A program made the position numbers and the translations under genes. Shown one piece after another: positions 34,984 through 44,354 of a DNA stretch of 64,000 nt. The stretch's first letter is position 1. Every line of letters begins with the position of its first letter. The DNA comes from Levilactobacillus spicheri DSM 15429. GTDB lineage: Bacteria > Bacillota > Bacilli > Lactobacillales > Lactobacillaceae. Below the pieces are notes generated by a model. It ran no database searches. It saw nothing but the letters and a program-made list of their open reading frames with translations, and was not told the origin of the DNA. The stretch is taken from the NCBI RefSeq assembly GCF_001435095.1, contig NZ_AZFC01000015.1, positions 1 to 64,000 of the forward strand, in the 5' to 3' direction.

Positions 34984-35013
34984 ACCGGTAGGCGCGGGCC
35001 ACGGTCAGCTTAA

Positions 35014-36405
35014 CTACTTGCCGAGACAGAACTGGCTGAAGAGTTGGTCCAGCAGCTCATCTTGGTAGCTGTCCCCGGTGATCTCACCTAAGAGGTCCCA
35101 GGCGCGGGTCATGTCGATCTGGACCAGGTCCACCGGCATCCCGTTTGCGATGCCCTGCATCACGTCGTCCAGCGCATCACTGGCCTGGTGCAATAGGCCG
35201 ATGTGCCGGGCGTTGGTGACCATGACGTTGTTCTGACTGGACTCGATGCCCTCGTCGAAGAACAGGTGGGCAATCGTCTCTTCCAGCTTGTCCATCCCCG
35301 TCTGTTGCAGGATCGACGTCTCGATCAGCGGACTGTCGCCCGCCGCCTGCTTGACCTTGTCCAAGTCGAGCTTTTGGGGCAGGTCGGTCTTATTTAAAAT
35401 GAGGATCCGCTGCGTCTTGGCCGTGGCCTGTAACAGCGCCTGATCCTCCGCTGTCAACGGTTCGCTGGCGTTCAGCACCAGCATGACCAGGTCGGCCGTG
35501 TTGATGGCCTTGCGCGAGCGTTCGACCCCGATTTTTTCGACCTTGTCGGTGGTGTCGCGAATCCCGGCGGTATCGATCAATTTCAGCGGCACGCCCTTCA
35601 CGTTGACGTACTCCTCGATGACGTCCCGGGTGGTCCCGGCAACGTCGGTCACGATGGCCTTGTCCTCGTGTAGCAGGTGGTTCAACAGGCTGCTCTTGCC
35701 CACGTTGGGCCGGCCCACGATGGCGGTCGCGAGCCCGTCACGGAGGACCTTCCCCTGCTTAGCCGTGGCCAGGAGCGTCTTGATCTGTTGTTTGACCTCC
35801 TGGGCCTTCTCCAGCAACATCTTGGTGGTCATGGTCTCCACGTCGTCGTACTCGGGGTAGTCGATGTTGACCTCGACCTGGGCCAGCGCATCCAGGATGT
35901 CCTGGCGCAGGTGGCGAATCAGCTTGGACAGGTCCCCGTCGAGCTGGTCGAGGGCGACCTTCATGGACTTGTCGGTCTTGGCGCGGATCAGATCCATCAC
36001 GGCCTCGGCCTGCGAGAGGTCGATTCGGCCGTTCAGAAAGGCCCGCTTGGTGTACTCACCGGGTTCGGCCAGCCGCGCGCCGTAGCTCAGGCACAGCTGT
36101 AAAATGCGGTTGGTGGCCACGATGCCCCCGTGACAGTTGATCTCCACGATGTCTTCTTTGGTGTAGGTCTTGGGCGCCCGCATCACGGACACCATGACCT
36201 CGTCGACCTCCTCGTGCGTTTCGGGGTCGATGATGTGGCCGTAATTGATCGTATGACTGGCGACCTTGGTCAGGTCCCGGCCCTTGAATAACTTCTGAAT
36301 GACGCTAAACACCTCGTCACCGCTCAACCGGATGATCGAGATGCCCCCCTCACCAGGCGGGGTCGAAATCGCCGCAATCGTATCAAACTCTGTGGTCGTT
36401 GCCAT
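35014..36405 (-). CDS. mnmE: tRNA modification GTPase
   Basis: A 463-residue potassium-dependent GTPase (TrmE), partner of MnmG. The N-terminal tetrahydrofolate-binding domain opens with [20 protein letters not shown]. The G domain shows [24 protein letters not shown] and NKTD. The C-terminal CLGK motif carries the essential Cys. I start at 36405, six bases after AAGGAGG plus one in-frame codon pair (ATGGCT); the ATG at 36411 is possible. A long folded leader lies upstream (36505-36620). Confidence 0.97.
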   Translation of the reverse strand: MATTTEFDTIAAISTPPGEGGISIIRLSGDEVFSVIQKLFKGRDLTKVASHTINYGHIIDPETHEEVDEVMVSVMRAPKTYTKEDIVEINCHGGIVATNRILQLCLSYGARLAEPGEYTKRAFLNGRIDLSQAEAVMDLIRAKTDKSMKVALDQLDGDLSKLIRHLRQDILDALAQVEVNIDYPEYDDVETMTTKMLLEKAQEVKQQIKTLLATAKQGKVLRDGLATAIVGRPNVGKSSLLNHLLHEDKAIVTDVAGTTRDVIEEYVNVKGVPLKLIDTAGIRDTTDKVEKIGVERSRKAINTADLVMLVLNASEPLTAEDQALLQATAKTQRILILNKTDLPQKLDLDKVKQAAGDSPLIETSILQQTGMDKLEETIAHLFFDEGIESSQNNVMVTNARHIGLLHQASDALDDVMQGIANGMPVDLVQIDMTRAWDLLGEITGDSYQDELLDQLFSQFCLGK

Positions 36406-36504
36406 AGCCATCCTCCTTAGGATTATTCTCCGTACAGGTTGCATTTTTACCAGATTCCCACCACGTTTACCGGCAAAAGTTGCCCGGGCGTGTCATTTAA
36501 CGCC

Positions 36505-36615
36505 ATAAAAAAAAGCACCCACTCCACGCCACCTAACAGACGCGGATAAAGTACTTTCACTACTTTATCGTAAACTTGATAAGAATGATTGTCTTTACTA
36601 TAAGGTGCTCAGTGC
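36505..36615 (-). promoter_or_regulatory. Folded jag-mnmE intergenic region ending in a T-run
   Basis: Minus strand: AGCACC (near 36605) pairs with GGGTGCT, and eight Ts follow (near 36505). Between them GTAAA/TTTAC and GATAAAGT/ACTTTATC hairpins can form. This looks like a branched terminator after jag, or an attenuator before mnmE, about 100 bases ahead of the mnmE start. Confidence 0.55.
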
Positions 36616-36634
36616 CATTTGTCAAACCCCAGGT

Positions 36635-37426
36635 CTAAGCCGGTTCGATCACGACCGCCCGGTGCGGCTCCTTGCCGGCCGAGTACGTCGCCACGTAGCG
36701 GTTCTGGGCCAACGCCGCGTGAATCTGCTTACGTTCGAACGACGGCATCGGGTCCAGGTAGATTGGTTTCCCGGACGCCACGACCTCGCGCGCCGTGTTG
36801 TCCGCCAAGCGGGCCAGCGTGGCCTGCCGGCGTTCCCGGTAGTTGGCCACGTCCAGTTCGACCGTGACATGCGCGGCCCCGTGGTGGTTCAAGAAGAGCT
36901 GCGCCAGGCTTTGCAGGGCGTTGATGGTCCGACCGTGCTTGCCGATCAGCAAGCCTTCCTTTTCGGTCGCAAACGCCAGGCGAACCTGGCGGTGACCCTG
37001 CTGCGCCACTTCAATGGTGGCGTCGATGCCCAGCTGACTCACGATGTCGAGCACGTAGTCCTGCACGGCCTCGATGGCGGCCTGCCGGTGCGCCCGGTTC
37101 TCCGCCGGGGTCCGTTCGGGCTGCGGTGCGCTGGCCGGAGCGGCACTCGTCTGCGGAGCGGGGGCCGGTTCGGCGGTCGCCACGGGTGCGGCCGAGCTAA
37201 CGGCGGCGCTGACGGGCGCACTCACGGGTGCGGCGGACGTGACGGGTGTCGGTTGACTGACCGGTTGGAGGACCACGTCAACAGCGGCGTCCCGTTGACC
37301 GAGGCCAAACCACCCTTTGCGTGCCGTTGCGACCACCCGAATGGTGACTTGGTCGCGGGTGCTGTTGAGGGCCGCCAGACCGGCGGCCACCGCAGCTTCT
37401 TCCGTTTTCCCCGTAAAGATCGTCAT
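36635..37426 (-). CDS. jag: RNA-binding protein Jag/KhpB
   Basis: A 263-residue protein: Jag-N domain (FTGKTEEAAVAAGLAALN), a long Ala/Pro/Val/Ser linker (residues about 60-115), a KH domain with LLIGKHGRTINALQSLAQL, and an R3H domain with NYRERRQATLARLADNTAR. KhpB with KhpA binds many RNAs and affects cell elongation and wall synthesis. Start at 37426 behind GGGAGG. The linker is unusually rich in short Ala-Pro repeats. It is usually next to yidC; here 700 bases of repeats intervene. Confidence 0.95.
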   Translation of the reverse strand: MTIFTGKTEEAAVAAGLAALNSTRDQVTIRVVATARKGWFGLGQRDAAVDVVLQPVSQPTPVTSAAPVSAPVSAAVSSAAPVATAEPAPAPQTSAAPASAPQPERTPAENRAHRQAAIEAVQDYVLDIVSQLGIDATIEVAQQGHRQVRLAFATEKEGLLIGKHGRTINALQSLAQLFLNHHGAAHVTVELDVANYRERRQATLARLADNTAREVVASGKPIYLDPMPSFERKQIHAALAQNRYVATYSAGKEPHRAVVIEPA

Positions 37427-37529
37427 GTCAATTCCTCCCGTTTCCGTTTTCAATCAATTGTAAGTATACCATGATGCACCTTCCCCGGCGTGAAAAAATC
37501 CCCGCCTGGTGGGGTTAGATAAGAACAGG

Positions 37530-37555
37530 CGCTTCACGCCGGCGAGCAAGATGAG
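37530..37555 (+). repeat. Element A, left-end fragment
   Basis: GCGCTTCACGCCGGCGAGC then AAGATG; the rest of the element is missing or replaced. Confidence 0.7.
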
Positions 37556-37843
37556 GGGCATGGCCACCCAACGGGACGGTATCATCGACATTAAACCGGC
37601 TATCCGGGCCACCAGCCGCTAAAGTCTGAATCCGCATACCGGGCGCCATCACCATGGAGACCAGCTCAGCTCATCGGTCACGGAGGGAGACGAACTTTCG
37701 TCATGGTTCAAGAGCATTGCCTTCCCTTCAGCCGAAATAACGCGACACCGTGACGCTTTTCGAAATTTTCACCTAAAATGTGCCGAAAAGTTTCGCCAAT
37801 GTTGGCCATCCCCGTCGTCCCCGCGGCAATCTTCCGCGATGTT

Positions 37844-38042
37844 AGCGGACCGGAGCCGACTTGATGACCCGTAGTGAAATTGTTCTAAGCCGGGGGAACT
37901 TTCCCGGCTTAGAACAATTTCGAGTTCCGGAGACTCGGGTTTTGAGGCTTCGGAATCGTGCCCACTACGGGTCATCTTGCTCGGCGGAGGGAAGCGCCTG
38001 ACTCGGACGATGGTGGCCAGCCTGCTCGCCGGCGTGAAGCGC
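37844..38042 (-). repeat. Element A', subfamily copy plus end fragment
   Basis: 37844-37996 is a subfamily copy nearly identical to 43669-43827. Outer arms ACCCGTAGTG/CACTACGGGT; inner hairpin GTTCTAAGCCGGG with CCCGGCTTAGAAC; end CTCGGCGGAGGGAAGCG instead of CTCGCCGGCGTGAAGCG. A separate standard end lies at 38020-38042. Confidence 0.85.
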
Positions 38043-38083
38043 CCTTCCCATCTATCATCGCCTGTCAAAATCATTGCATGAAA

Positions 38084-38112
38084 AAACCCGCCCGGCCGAA
38101 GCCGGAGCGGGT
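38084..38112 (-). terminator. Intrinsic terminator
   Basis: AACCCGC..CGGC pairs with GCCG..GCGGGTT; Ts follow on the minus strand. It ends the rpmH-rnpA-yidC transcript. Confidence 0.85.
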
Positions 38113-38138
38113 TGATAAAATGCATTTATGAGTGACGC

Positions 38139-38972
38139 TTATTTGCGCTTACTTTGCTTAGCCTTGCGGATGGCCTTGCGAACGGAACGGTCGTGATCGG
38201 CCTTTTCCCGTTCCTTGGCTGCCCGTTCGGCGTTGATCTTCCACGGGTTTTGAATCAAGAGGGTTTGCCCCACTTGGAACACGTAGGAGACCGTCCAGTA
38301 CAGCGACAGGGATGATGGCACGTTCAGGGCCGTGAAGAAGACCACGACCGGCATCCCGAAGACCATCATCGTGTTCATCGAGCTGGTCTCCGGTGCGGAC
38401 TTGGTCGTCAGCCAGGAACTGGCCATCGTGGCCACGGCCGCCAGGATCGGCAACACGAAGTACGGGTCCTTGTGGCCCAATTGCAGCCACAGGAACGTGC
38501 CCGACCGCAGGACCGCTGTCCGCCAGATGGCTTGGTACAGGGCCCAGATGATCGGCAATTGAACGACGGCTGGCAAGCACCCCATCATGGGGTTGATGCC
38601 GGCTTCCGAATACAGCTTTTGCTGTTCGGCTTGTAACTTCTGCATCGTCTCGCGGTCACGGGACGAGTATTTCTTTTGTAAGGCCTTGAGTTGGGGTTGA
38701 ACCTCTTGGGTCTTCCGCATGCTGCGCGTTTGGAAGATCATTAACGGCATCAGGATAATCCGGATGATAATGGTAAACATGATGATCCCGGCACCGTAAC
38801 TGTTGCCGAAGAAATGCGCCAACCAGATGATCGCACGCGAGAAGTTCAGGACGATCAGGCCGTCCCAGATCCCGGTACTTTGATTCGTGATTGGTTTATT
38901 ACTACAAGCGGAGAGGATAAAGACCAAACTCACGATGCCCAACATCATTAGGGTACGTTTGTACTTTTTCAC
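38139..38972 (-). CDS. yidC: Membrane protein insertase YidC/OxaA (lipoprotein form)
   Basis: A 277-residue insertase. The lipobox LVFILSACSNKP shows it is a lipoprotein, as in Gram-positives. Five hydrophobic segments; the first conserved segment YGAGIIMFTIIIRIILMPLM carries the hydrophilic-groove Arg, followed by a cytoplasmic hairpin loop rich in Lys and Gln. The tail is strongly basic (KAIRKAKQSKRK) and could contact the ribosome. It is the third gene of rpmH-rnpA-yidC; the rnpA stop is two bases upstream. Confidence 0.96.
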   Translation of the reverse strand: MKKYKRTLMMLGIVSLVFILSACSNKPITNQSTGIWDGLIVLNFSRAIIWLAHFFGNSYGAGIIMFTIIIRIILMPLMIFQTRSMRKTQEVQPQLKALQKKYSSRDRETMQKLQAEQQKLYSEAGINPMMGCLPAVVQLPIIWALYQAIWRTAVLRSGTFLWLQLGHKDPYFVLPILAAVATMASSWLTTKSAPETSSMNTMMVFGMPVVVFFTALNVPSSLSLYWTVSYVFQVGQTLLIQNPWKINAERAAKEREKADHDRSVRKAIRKAKQSKRK

Positions 38973-38974
38973 GG

Positions 38975-39331
38975 TTATTCCTCGCTATAGTTGGAATCTA
39001 GCAACTTTGCCAGTTTCAGGACATGAATCATACTGTGCTTGGCGTCGGCCATCGAGATTTGATCCGCTCGCGGCCGGGCAATCACCAGAAAGTCCACGTC
39101 CTGTTTCAGGTCCGGCTTCAGCTCCAGTAAGCTCTGCCGGATCCGGCGCTTCACCCAATTCCGGTGAACCGCGTTACCGATCTTCTTGCCGACGGAAATG
39201 CCGACCCGAAAATGCGGTTGCCCTGGCTTCTCCATTGAATACACCACAAATTGCCGGTTCGCGACTGAATTTCTGGTTTCAAAGACCTGCTGAAATTCCG
39301 CTTCTTTCTTAATGCGGTAAGATTTTCGCAT
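38975..39331 (-). CDS. rnpA: Ribonuclease P protein component
   Basis: A 118-residue basic subunit that aids the catalytic RNA in trimming tRNA 5' leaders. [18 protein letters not shown] opens it, and the RNR motif region is [19 protein letters not shown]. The order rpmH-rnpA-yidC is conserved. The ribosome-binding site is poor (GGAGA close to the ATG), suggesting translation follows rpmH readthrough. Confidence 0.97.
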   Translation of the reverse strand: MRKSYRIKKEAEFQQVFETRNSVANRQFVVYSMEKPGQPHFRVGISVGKKIGNAVHRNWVKRRIRQSLLELKPDLKQDVDFLVIARPRADQISMADAKHSMIHVLKLAKLLDSNYSEE

Positions 39332-39439
39332 GGTGCATCTCCAAAATTTGACGATCAGAATTGATCAAAGGCTACCAGCCGGTTGACTGGCGCGACAGTC
39401 CGAGGGGCATTGGGGTCCCAGTACCGACTCAGATAAAAT

Positions 39440-39466
39440 AAAAAGACCACTGAAGCTTCAGCGGCC
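39440..39466 (-). terminator. Terminator-like hairpin between rpmH and rnpA
   Basis: GGCCGCTGAAG pairs with CTTCAGTGGTC (two G-T pairs), then TTTTTATTTTA on the minus strand. It sits immediately after the rpmH stop and could lower rnpA relative to rpmH. Confidence 0.7.
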
Positions 39467-39600
39467 TATGCAGACAAGACTTTACGTCCCTTTTGGCGAC
39501 GACGTGCTAATACTTGACGGCCATTGCTAGTGCTCATGCGCTTGCGGAAACCGTGTACACGTGAACGGTGACGTTTCTTTGGTTGGAAAGTGCGTTTCAT
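39466..39600 (-). CDS. rpmH: 50S ribosomal protein L34
   Basis: A 44-residue basic protein: [20 protein letters not shown] then [20 protein letters not shown] and VLSA. AAGGAGG lies upstream. A possible extended -10 (TATGCTAATAT, complement of about 39680-39690) drives the leftward operon from the oriC side. Confidence 0.98.
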   Translation of the reverse strand: MKRTFQPKKRHRSRVHGFRKRMSTSNGRQVLARRRQKGRKVLSA

Positions 39601-39729
39601 GTCGGAAACACCTCCTTAGAAATTGGTATTTGACTTGGTTATCCGAGTGAATCGGACAGACTAAATGCATTTCTAGAACATATTAGCATAAAACGGCCGC
39701 AATGAAAACCAGAACTTCGAATTTCAGCG

Positions 39730-40060
39730 CTTTTTTTCTCCCCAATTAAATTTGTTTCATACCCAAAGGCTGTGGATAACTCGATTCCAGCCAAAAAGTT
39801 ATTCCGGAGTTGCGAACCGAGTTGTCCACCGTTCCACAGGCTGTTAATTTTTATTTTTTAAATCCTGTCGAAACTGTGGATAACTTGTGAAACACTTGAT
39901 ACTATCACGTTTGTCGTGAACATGTCTGTGTGGAAAACTAAATTTAAATATTTTTATCCACACTTTTTCAAGTTCCTGTGGATAACTCAATTCACTGGCT
40001 GTGAAACAATTCTAACTGGCCATCAACACCCTGTGGAAAACTTTTTTTCTTCATGCTACA
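39730..40060. other. oriC: oriC, upstream DnaA-box cluster
   Basis: DnaA boxes TTATCCACA or complement occur at 39771-39779, 39875-39883, 39954-39962 and 39977-39985, with weaker boxes TGTGGAAAA at 39929 and 40032. The AT-rich stretches 39846-39865 and 39938-39957 lie among them. This is the dnaA-upstream half of the origin. Confidence 0.9.
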
Positions 40061-40141
40061 CTGAAATTACGTTTTCCGTCAGGGGGCATTTTGAACCTGA
40101 CGAAAGGGTCATTTAAAAAAAATGAATAGGGGGATACACCA

Positions 40142-41488
40142 GTGCCAGAAATGTCAACTTTATGGTCGAGTATCGAAGAGTTGTTCAAGCAGAACAGTTC
40201 CTCGACCGCTTACGCGACCTGGATCGAATCCGCTAAGCCCATTTCCTTAGAAGGAAACAAGTTGACGTTGGAACTTCCGTCACCCCTGCACCGCGATTAC
40301 TGGACCCACCAACACCTGGACCAGCAACTCGTCGAATACGCTTATGAAGCAACCCAACAGGACATCCAACCCGTTTTGATTCTCGAAGATGAACGGCAAC
40401 CCCAGGTCTCTCGGGCCAACGCCGACCAGGCCGACGCCACCGAGACCACACCGACCTTTATGAAGGAAACCGCCTTAAACCCGCGCTACACCTTTGATAC
40501 CTTTGTCATCGGCAAGGGCAATCAGATGGCGCACGCCGCGGCGCTGGTCGTTTCCGAAGAACCGGGCGTCATGTACAACCCGCTGTTCTTCTACGGGGGC
40601 GTCGGTCTGGGCAAGACCCACTTGATGCACGCCATTGGGAACAAGATGTTAGAAGATCACCCGGACACCAAGATCAAATACGTGACCAGTGAGGCTTTCA
40701 CCAACGACTTCATCAACGCCATTCGGACCCGCACGCAGGAAGAGTTCCGACAGGAGTACCGTAACGTCGATCTGCTATTGGTTGACGATATTCAATTCTT
40801 CGCTAATAAGGAAGGAACCCAAGAGGAGTTCTTCCATACTTTTAATACGCTCTACGACGACGGCAAGCAGATCGTGCTGACGTCCGACCGGCTGCCCAAC
40901 GAGATTCCGAAGCTGCAGGACCGCTTAGTCTCGCGGTTCGCCTGGGGGTTGTCCGTGGACATCACGCCGCCGGACCTGGAGACCCGGATCGCCATTCTCC
41001 GCAACAAAGCGGACGCCGACGATATCGAGATCCCCGACGACACGTTGAGTTACATCGCCGGGCAGATCGACTCCAACGTCCGGGAACTGGAGGGCGCCTT
41101 AGCCCGCGTGCAGGCCTACCATCAACTGATGCACCAGCCAATCACCACGGACCTGGCCGCCGAAGCGCTCAAGGGCTTGAACCTGGCGAACGCTAGCGAC
41201 GCCATCACGATTCCCGTGATTCAGGACCGCGTGGCCGACTACTTCCACGTGTCGCTCAAGGACTTGAAGGGAAAGAAACGCAAGAAGACCATCGTCATCC
41301 CGCGGCAGATCGCCATGTACCTGTCCCGCGAGTTGACCGACGCTTCGTTGCCCCGCATCGGTAACGAGTTCGGCGGCAAGGACCACACCACCGTGATCCA
41401 CGCCTACGACAAGATCGCCGCGTCACTCAAGACCGATACCGAACTTCAGAAAGACATCGCCGATTTAAAGGAAGAACTGCGACGCTAA
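40142..41488 (+). CDS. dnaA: Chromosomal replication initiator DnaA
   Basis: A 448-residue AAA+ initiator. Domain I at the N-terminus ([16 protein letters not shown]), a short linker, then Walker [14 protein letters not shown] and Walker [15 protein letters not shown]. The C-terminal DNA-binding domain carries the signature [15 protein letters not shown]. The start is GTG at 40142, eight bases after GGGGG; the ATG at 40151 is less well spaced. DnaA boxes in the leader suggest autoregulation. Confidence 0.98.
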   Translation: MPEMSTLWSSIEELFKQNSSSTAYATWIESAKPISLEGNKLTLELPSPLHRDYWTHQHLDQQLVEYAYEATQQDIQPVLILEDERQPQVSRANADQADATETTPTFMKETALNPRYTFDTFVIGKGNQMAHAAALVVSEEPGVMYNPLFFYGGVGLGKTHLMHAIGNKMLEDHPDTKIKYVTSEAFTNDFINAIRTRTQEEFRQEYRNVDLLLVDDIQFFANKEGTQEEFFHTFNTLYDDGKQIVLTSDRLPNEIPKLQDRLVSRFAWGLSVDITPPDLETRIAILRNKADADDIEIPDDTLSYIAGQIDSNVRELEGALARVQAYHQLMHQPITTDLAAEALKGLNLANASDAITIPVIQDRVADYFHVSLKDLKGKKRKKTIVIPRQIAMYLSRELTDASLPRIGNEFGGKDHTTVIHAYDKIAASLKTDTELQKDIADLKEELRR

Positions 41489-41499
41489 GCCTTATCAGA

Positions 41500-41605
41500 G
41501 ATGGGACAAAGGGCGGTTAGCTGACAATGTTCAGCGGAACCAGCTGCCTTTGGGCGCACGTTTCGTCACCAGAAGGTCGAAAAACAAGTTTGAGACCTTT
41601 TGTCC
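41500..41605 (+). repeat. Element B, copy with degenerate terminator hairpin
   Basis: GGGACAAAGGGCGGTTAGCTG ... AACCAGCTGCCTTTGGGCGC, then GCACGTTTCG and CGAAAAACAAGTTTGAGACC. It inserted between the dnaA stop and the downstream DnaA boxes; the second hairpin no longer pairs fully. Confidence 0.75.
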
Positions 41606-41710
41606 TAACGCTTATCAGACCAGGCGGAACCGACGCCGGCGGGAAATCAGACACCCACCGGTTCTTTTGGGCCCCGTTAGTGTATGATAGAGGCAGCGGA
41701 CCACGGAGCG

Positions 41711-41860
41711 TGTGGACAACTCGGCCGGCTTTTTAAAGTTATCCACAACTTATCCACAGGTGGATAACTCAAGCCCCGGGCTGTTTCGCAACCTTTTCCA
41801 CAGAATCAACCGCTCTACTACGGCTACTGTTTTTTCTTTTAATTAAGTTAACCACGTCAC
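41711..41860. other. oriC: oriC, downstream DnaA-box cluster and AT-rich unwinding candidate
   Basis: Boxes TTATCCACA at 41739-41747 and 41750-41758, TGTGGACAA at 41711, a complement box with TTATCCACC at 41759-41767, and TTTTCCACA at 41794. A T-rich stretch at 41828-41850 just before dnaN could be the duplex-unwinding element. Confidence 0.9.
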
Positions 41861-41885
41861 CAGAAAAAAAGGAGTGCTGCAACTC

Positions 41886-43025
41886 ATGCAATTTACCATC
41901 AATCGGGCCGCATTCGTTAAGGAACTCAATAACGTCTCCCGGGCCATCTCATCTAAAACCACCATCCCCATTCTGACGGGACTCAAGATCGTTGCCAGTG
42001 ACGCCGGCCTCTTATTGACCGGGTCGAACGCCGATATTTCCATTGAAACTCTAATTCGCGCCGACGATCCCGACATTGGGCTGACCATCGACGAACCCGG
42101 GTCCATCGTTTTAACGGCCCGGTTCTTCAGTGAAATCGTCAAGAAGTTGCCCGAAAAGACCATGACGGTCACGGTCAAGGAAGGTTTCCAGACCGAAATC
42201 ACATCTGGCCCCGCGGCCTTCAACATCAACGGTCAGGACGCGAACAACTATCCGCACCTGCCCGAGGTGGATGCCGGCGACGCCGTAACCTTATCCGGCA
42301 CGGTGTTCAAGGAACTGATCAGCCAAACGGTCATCGCCGTTTCCAACCAAGAGAGTCGGCCGATCCTGACCGGGGTTCACTTTGTGTTGGCCGATAACCA
42401 ATTCTTGGCGGTCGCCACGGACAGTCACCGGTTGAGTCAACGGCAGATCGAACTGCCAACGCCGAGTGACGCGGCCTTTGACGTCATCATCCCCGGAAAG
42501 AGTCTGACGGAATTGTCCCGGATGATCGGCGAAGACGATAGTGACGTGAAGATGCAATTCTCCGAGAACCAGGTGCTCTTCTTATTGGGTGACACCTCGT
42601 TCTACTCCCGGTTGTTGGAAGGGAACTACCCGGACACGTCCCGGTTGATTCCGAAGGACGCCTCGACCACGGTCGAATTCGAAGCACCCGAACTGTTGGC
42701 GGCGGTCGAACGGGCCTCCCTGTTGTCCCATGAATCGCGGAACAACGTGGTCAAGCTGACGCTGAAGCCGAGTGACAACCAGGTCACCATCTTCAGTAAC
42801 TCGCCGGATGTCGGGAACGTCGAAGAAACCCTGACGCCGAAGTCCTTGGACGGAGCGGACCTGGAGATTTCCTTCAACCCCGACTACATGAAGGACGCGC
42901 TGCGCTCCTTCGGCCAAACCGTGATCCGGGTGGCCTTCACCTCGGCATTGCGGCCGTTCACGTTGGTTCCAACGGAAGACACCAGCAACTTCATCCAATT
43001 GATCACGCCGGTGCGGACGTTCTAA
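41886..43025 (+). CDS. dnaN: DNA polymerase III sliding clamp (beta)
   Basis: A 379-residue clamp, the normal length. MQFTINRAAFVKELNNVSRA opens it and FIQLITPVRTF closes it. Three clamp domains are evident by length and by SRPILTGVHF in the second. The ATG at 41886 lies eleven bases after AAGGAG. A terminator follows and a 1.1-kb gap separates it from yaaA, which is directly adjacent in most lactobacilli. Confidence 0.98.
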   Translation: MQFTINRAAFVKELNNVSRAISSKTTIPILTGLKIVASDAGLLLTGSNADISIETLIRADDPDIGLTIDEPGSIVLTARFFSEIVKKLPEKTMTVTVKEGFQTEITSGPAAFNINGQDANNYPHLPEVDAGDAVTLSGTVFKELISQTVIAVSNQESRPILTGVHFVLADNQFLAVATDSHRLSQRQIELPTPSDAAFDVIIPGKSLTELSRMIGEDDSDVKMQFSENQVLFLLGDTSFYSRLLEGNYPDTSRLIPKDASTTVEFEAPELLAAVERASLLSHESRNNVVKLTLKPSDNQVTIFSNSPDVGNVEETLTPKSLDGADLEISFNPDYMKDALRSFGQTVIRVAFTSALRPFTLVPTEDTSNFIQLITPVRTF

Positions 43026-43117
43026 TTTGACTTAAAAACGGGTATTTCGTCCGGATTAGGGGACTTTGTGAAATTTCACAAAGTCCAAGTGGCGACGAAT
43101 CATCCTCAATCTCACGA

Positions 43118-43149
43118 AGCGTGGTCCCTCTTTGGGGGCCACGCTTTTT
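43118..43149 (+). terminator. Intrinsic terminator
   Basis: AAGCGTGG.CCC pairs with GGG.CCACGCTT, followed by Ts. It ends the dnaA-dnaN transcript. Confidence 0.85.
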
Positions 43150-43197
43150 TACGCATATTTTTGAAGCGTTCAGCAAATGGAGATGGATCAAGACAGC

Positions 43198-43355
43198 CGC
43201 TTCACGCCGGCGAGCAAGATGGCCGTGGTGGGCACGACTCCGAAGCCCTGCCAAAAGCGCAGGTCTCCGGAGCTCGGCCTTGATGTAAGCCGGCTAAAAA
43301 ACGCCGACTAACATCAATTTCACCACGGCCATCAAGTCGCCTCTGTTACGCTCAC
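43198..43355 (+). repeat. Element A, full copy
   Basis: Left end CGCTTCACGCCGGCGAGC; outer arms GGCCGTGGTG/CACCACGGCC, perfect; second hairpin CTCCG..CCTGC with GCAGG..CGGAG; inner hairpin GATGTAAGCCGGC with GCCGACTAACATC; right end CCTCTGTTACGCTCAC. This is the best reference copy. Confidence 0.92.
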
Positions 43356-43668
43356 GTTGAAGGGGATGCTTACCTAACGAGACAATCCATTCAAGCAACC
43401 AGTCGTTCGGCACAACGACTAGCGGGATCCGTGCCAACCGCCACAGGTCGCTTCGGGTTAACCACCTTACGTGAATTCACGTGTTATGTCCGCCATTAAT
43501 CTAGAGAATGGGGGGACTTTATCGTCAATTGTTGCTTGGAACGCCCCCAGCTGGACCATCACATCACGACACGTTGATGGGCTCGAGATTCTCGTTAATG
43601 GCTTCGATCGTGTTGCTGAAGTTGACGATGTTGCTGCTTTCTTCTGTTCTGGTGGCCAGTTTCCACAA
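43356..43668. other. Gap without genes
   Basis: No supported gene. It has a palindrome ACGTGAATTCACGT (43471-43484) and a small TCGTTCGGCACAACGA hairpin near 43404. Two overlapping short open frames carry no start signals. Confidence 0.5.
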
Positions 43669-43827
43669 TGTTAGCGGACCAGAGCCGACTTGATGACCCG
43701 TAGTGAAATTGTTCTTAGCCGGGGGACTTTCCCGGCTTAGAACAAGGTCGAGTTCCGGAGACTAGTGCCCTTCTAGGCTTCGGAATCGTGCCCACTACGG
43801 GTCATCTTGCTCGGCGGAGGGGAGCGA
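43669..43827 (-). repeat. Element A', subfamily copy
   Basis: Near-identical to 37844-37996, including the shared flank ATGTTAGCGGACC. The inner hairpin arm reads GTTCTTAGCCGGG here. Confidence 0.88.
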
Positions 43828-44091
43828 TTGTCAAAAACCATTTTCGGCAATTTTGACTCCCTAAATTGGGGCATTAACGGGGGCTGTTCGACCGGTTTAG
43901 CCGTTCACAACTGACCGTGGGGTGGAAAGAAAGCGTTGAAATGGCAAAAAACGGCTAAAAACGGCCCTAATCACGCTATTTTTGATTCTGAGCAGATTTA
44001 CCCGATTTATGGCAAAAACATCAAAAAGGACGCAAGGGGCCTCAGACGCCAAATATCGGGTAGTCAATCTGTACTTTTACCATAAAAGGGG

Positions 44092-44097
44092 TATAAT
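44092..44097 (+). promoter_or_regulatory. -10 box of the yaaA-recF-gyrB-gyrA operon
   Basis: TATAAT, 30 bases before the yaaA start. The -35 region (CTGTAC around 44069) is poor. Confidence 0.6.
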
Positions 44098-44126
44098 ATA
44101 AGTAAAGAAAACGAAGGGGTGAAATT

Positions 44127-44354
44127 GTGAAAAAAGAGGTTTTCATTGAGACGCCCTACATCACATTAGGTCAGATGCTCAAAGAAGAATCCATCATCGG
44201 TACCGGTGGTCAGGCCAAGTGGTTCCTGCGGGAAAACACGGTCAAGGTCAATGACGAGCCGGACGACCGGCGGGGCCGCAAGCTCTATCCTGGCGATTCC
44301 GTTGACGTACCCGATGCCGGATTATTTTTTATACGCTCAAAGCAGGGTGAATAA
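44127..44354 (+). CDS. yaaA: S4 domain protein YaaA (RlbA-like)
   Basis: A 75-residue S4 RNA-binding protein between dnaN and recF, with [20 protein letters not shown] as the S4 helix pair and [13 protein letters not shown]. Its RNA target is unknown, perhaps the ribosome. The start is a GTG at 44127 behind AAGGGG. Its stop overlaps the recF start (TAATG). Confidence 0.95.
   Translation: MKKEVFIETPYITLGQMLKEESIIGTGGQAKWFLRENTVKVNDEPDDRRGRKLYPGDSVDVPDAGLFFIRSKQGE

Larger units (their letters stand above)
34229..35013. other. Repeat-filled gap between mnmE and mnmG
   Basis: No gene is supported. The gap holds two variant element A copies and one end fragment (listed separately). Short AT-rich stretches near 34285-34310 may include the mnmG promoter. 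Confidence 0.7.
37427..38138. other. Repeat-filled gap between yidC and jag
   Basis: No gene is supported. Two end fragments and one near-full element A copy lie here, plus the yidC terminator. 37560-37840 has no structure I recognise. Confidence 0.7.

Noticed and set aside
43198-43827. Element A copies as an insertion sequence
   Set aside because: No transposase frame is present in any copy; they are 130-160 bp and structured. A non-autonomous element moved in trans remains possible.
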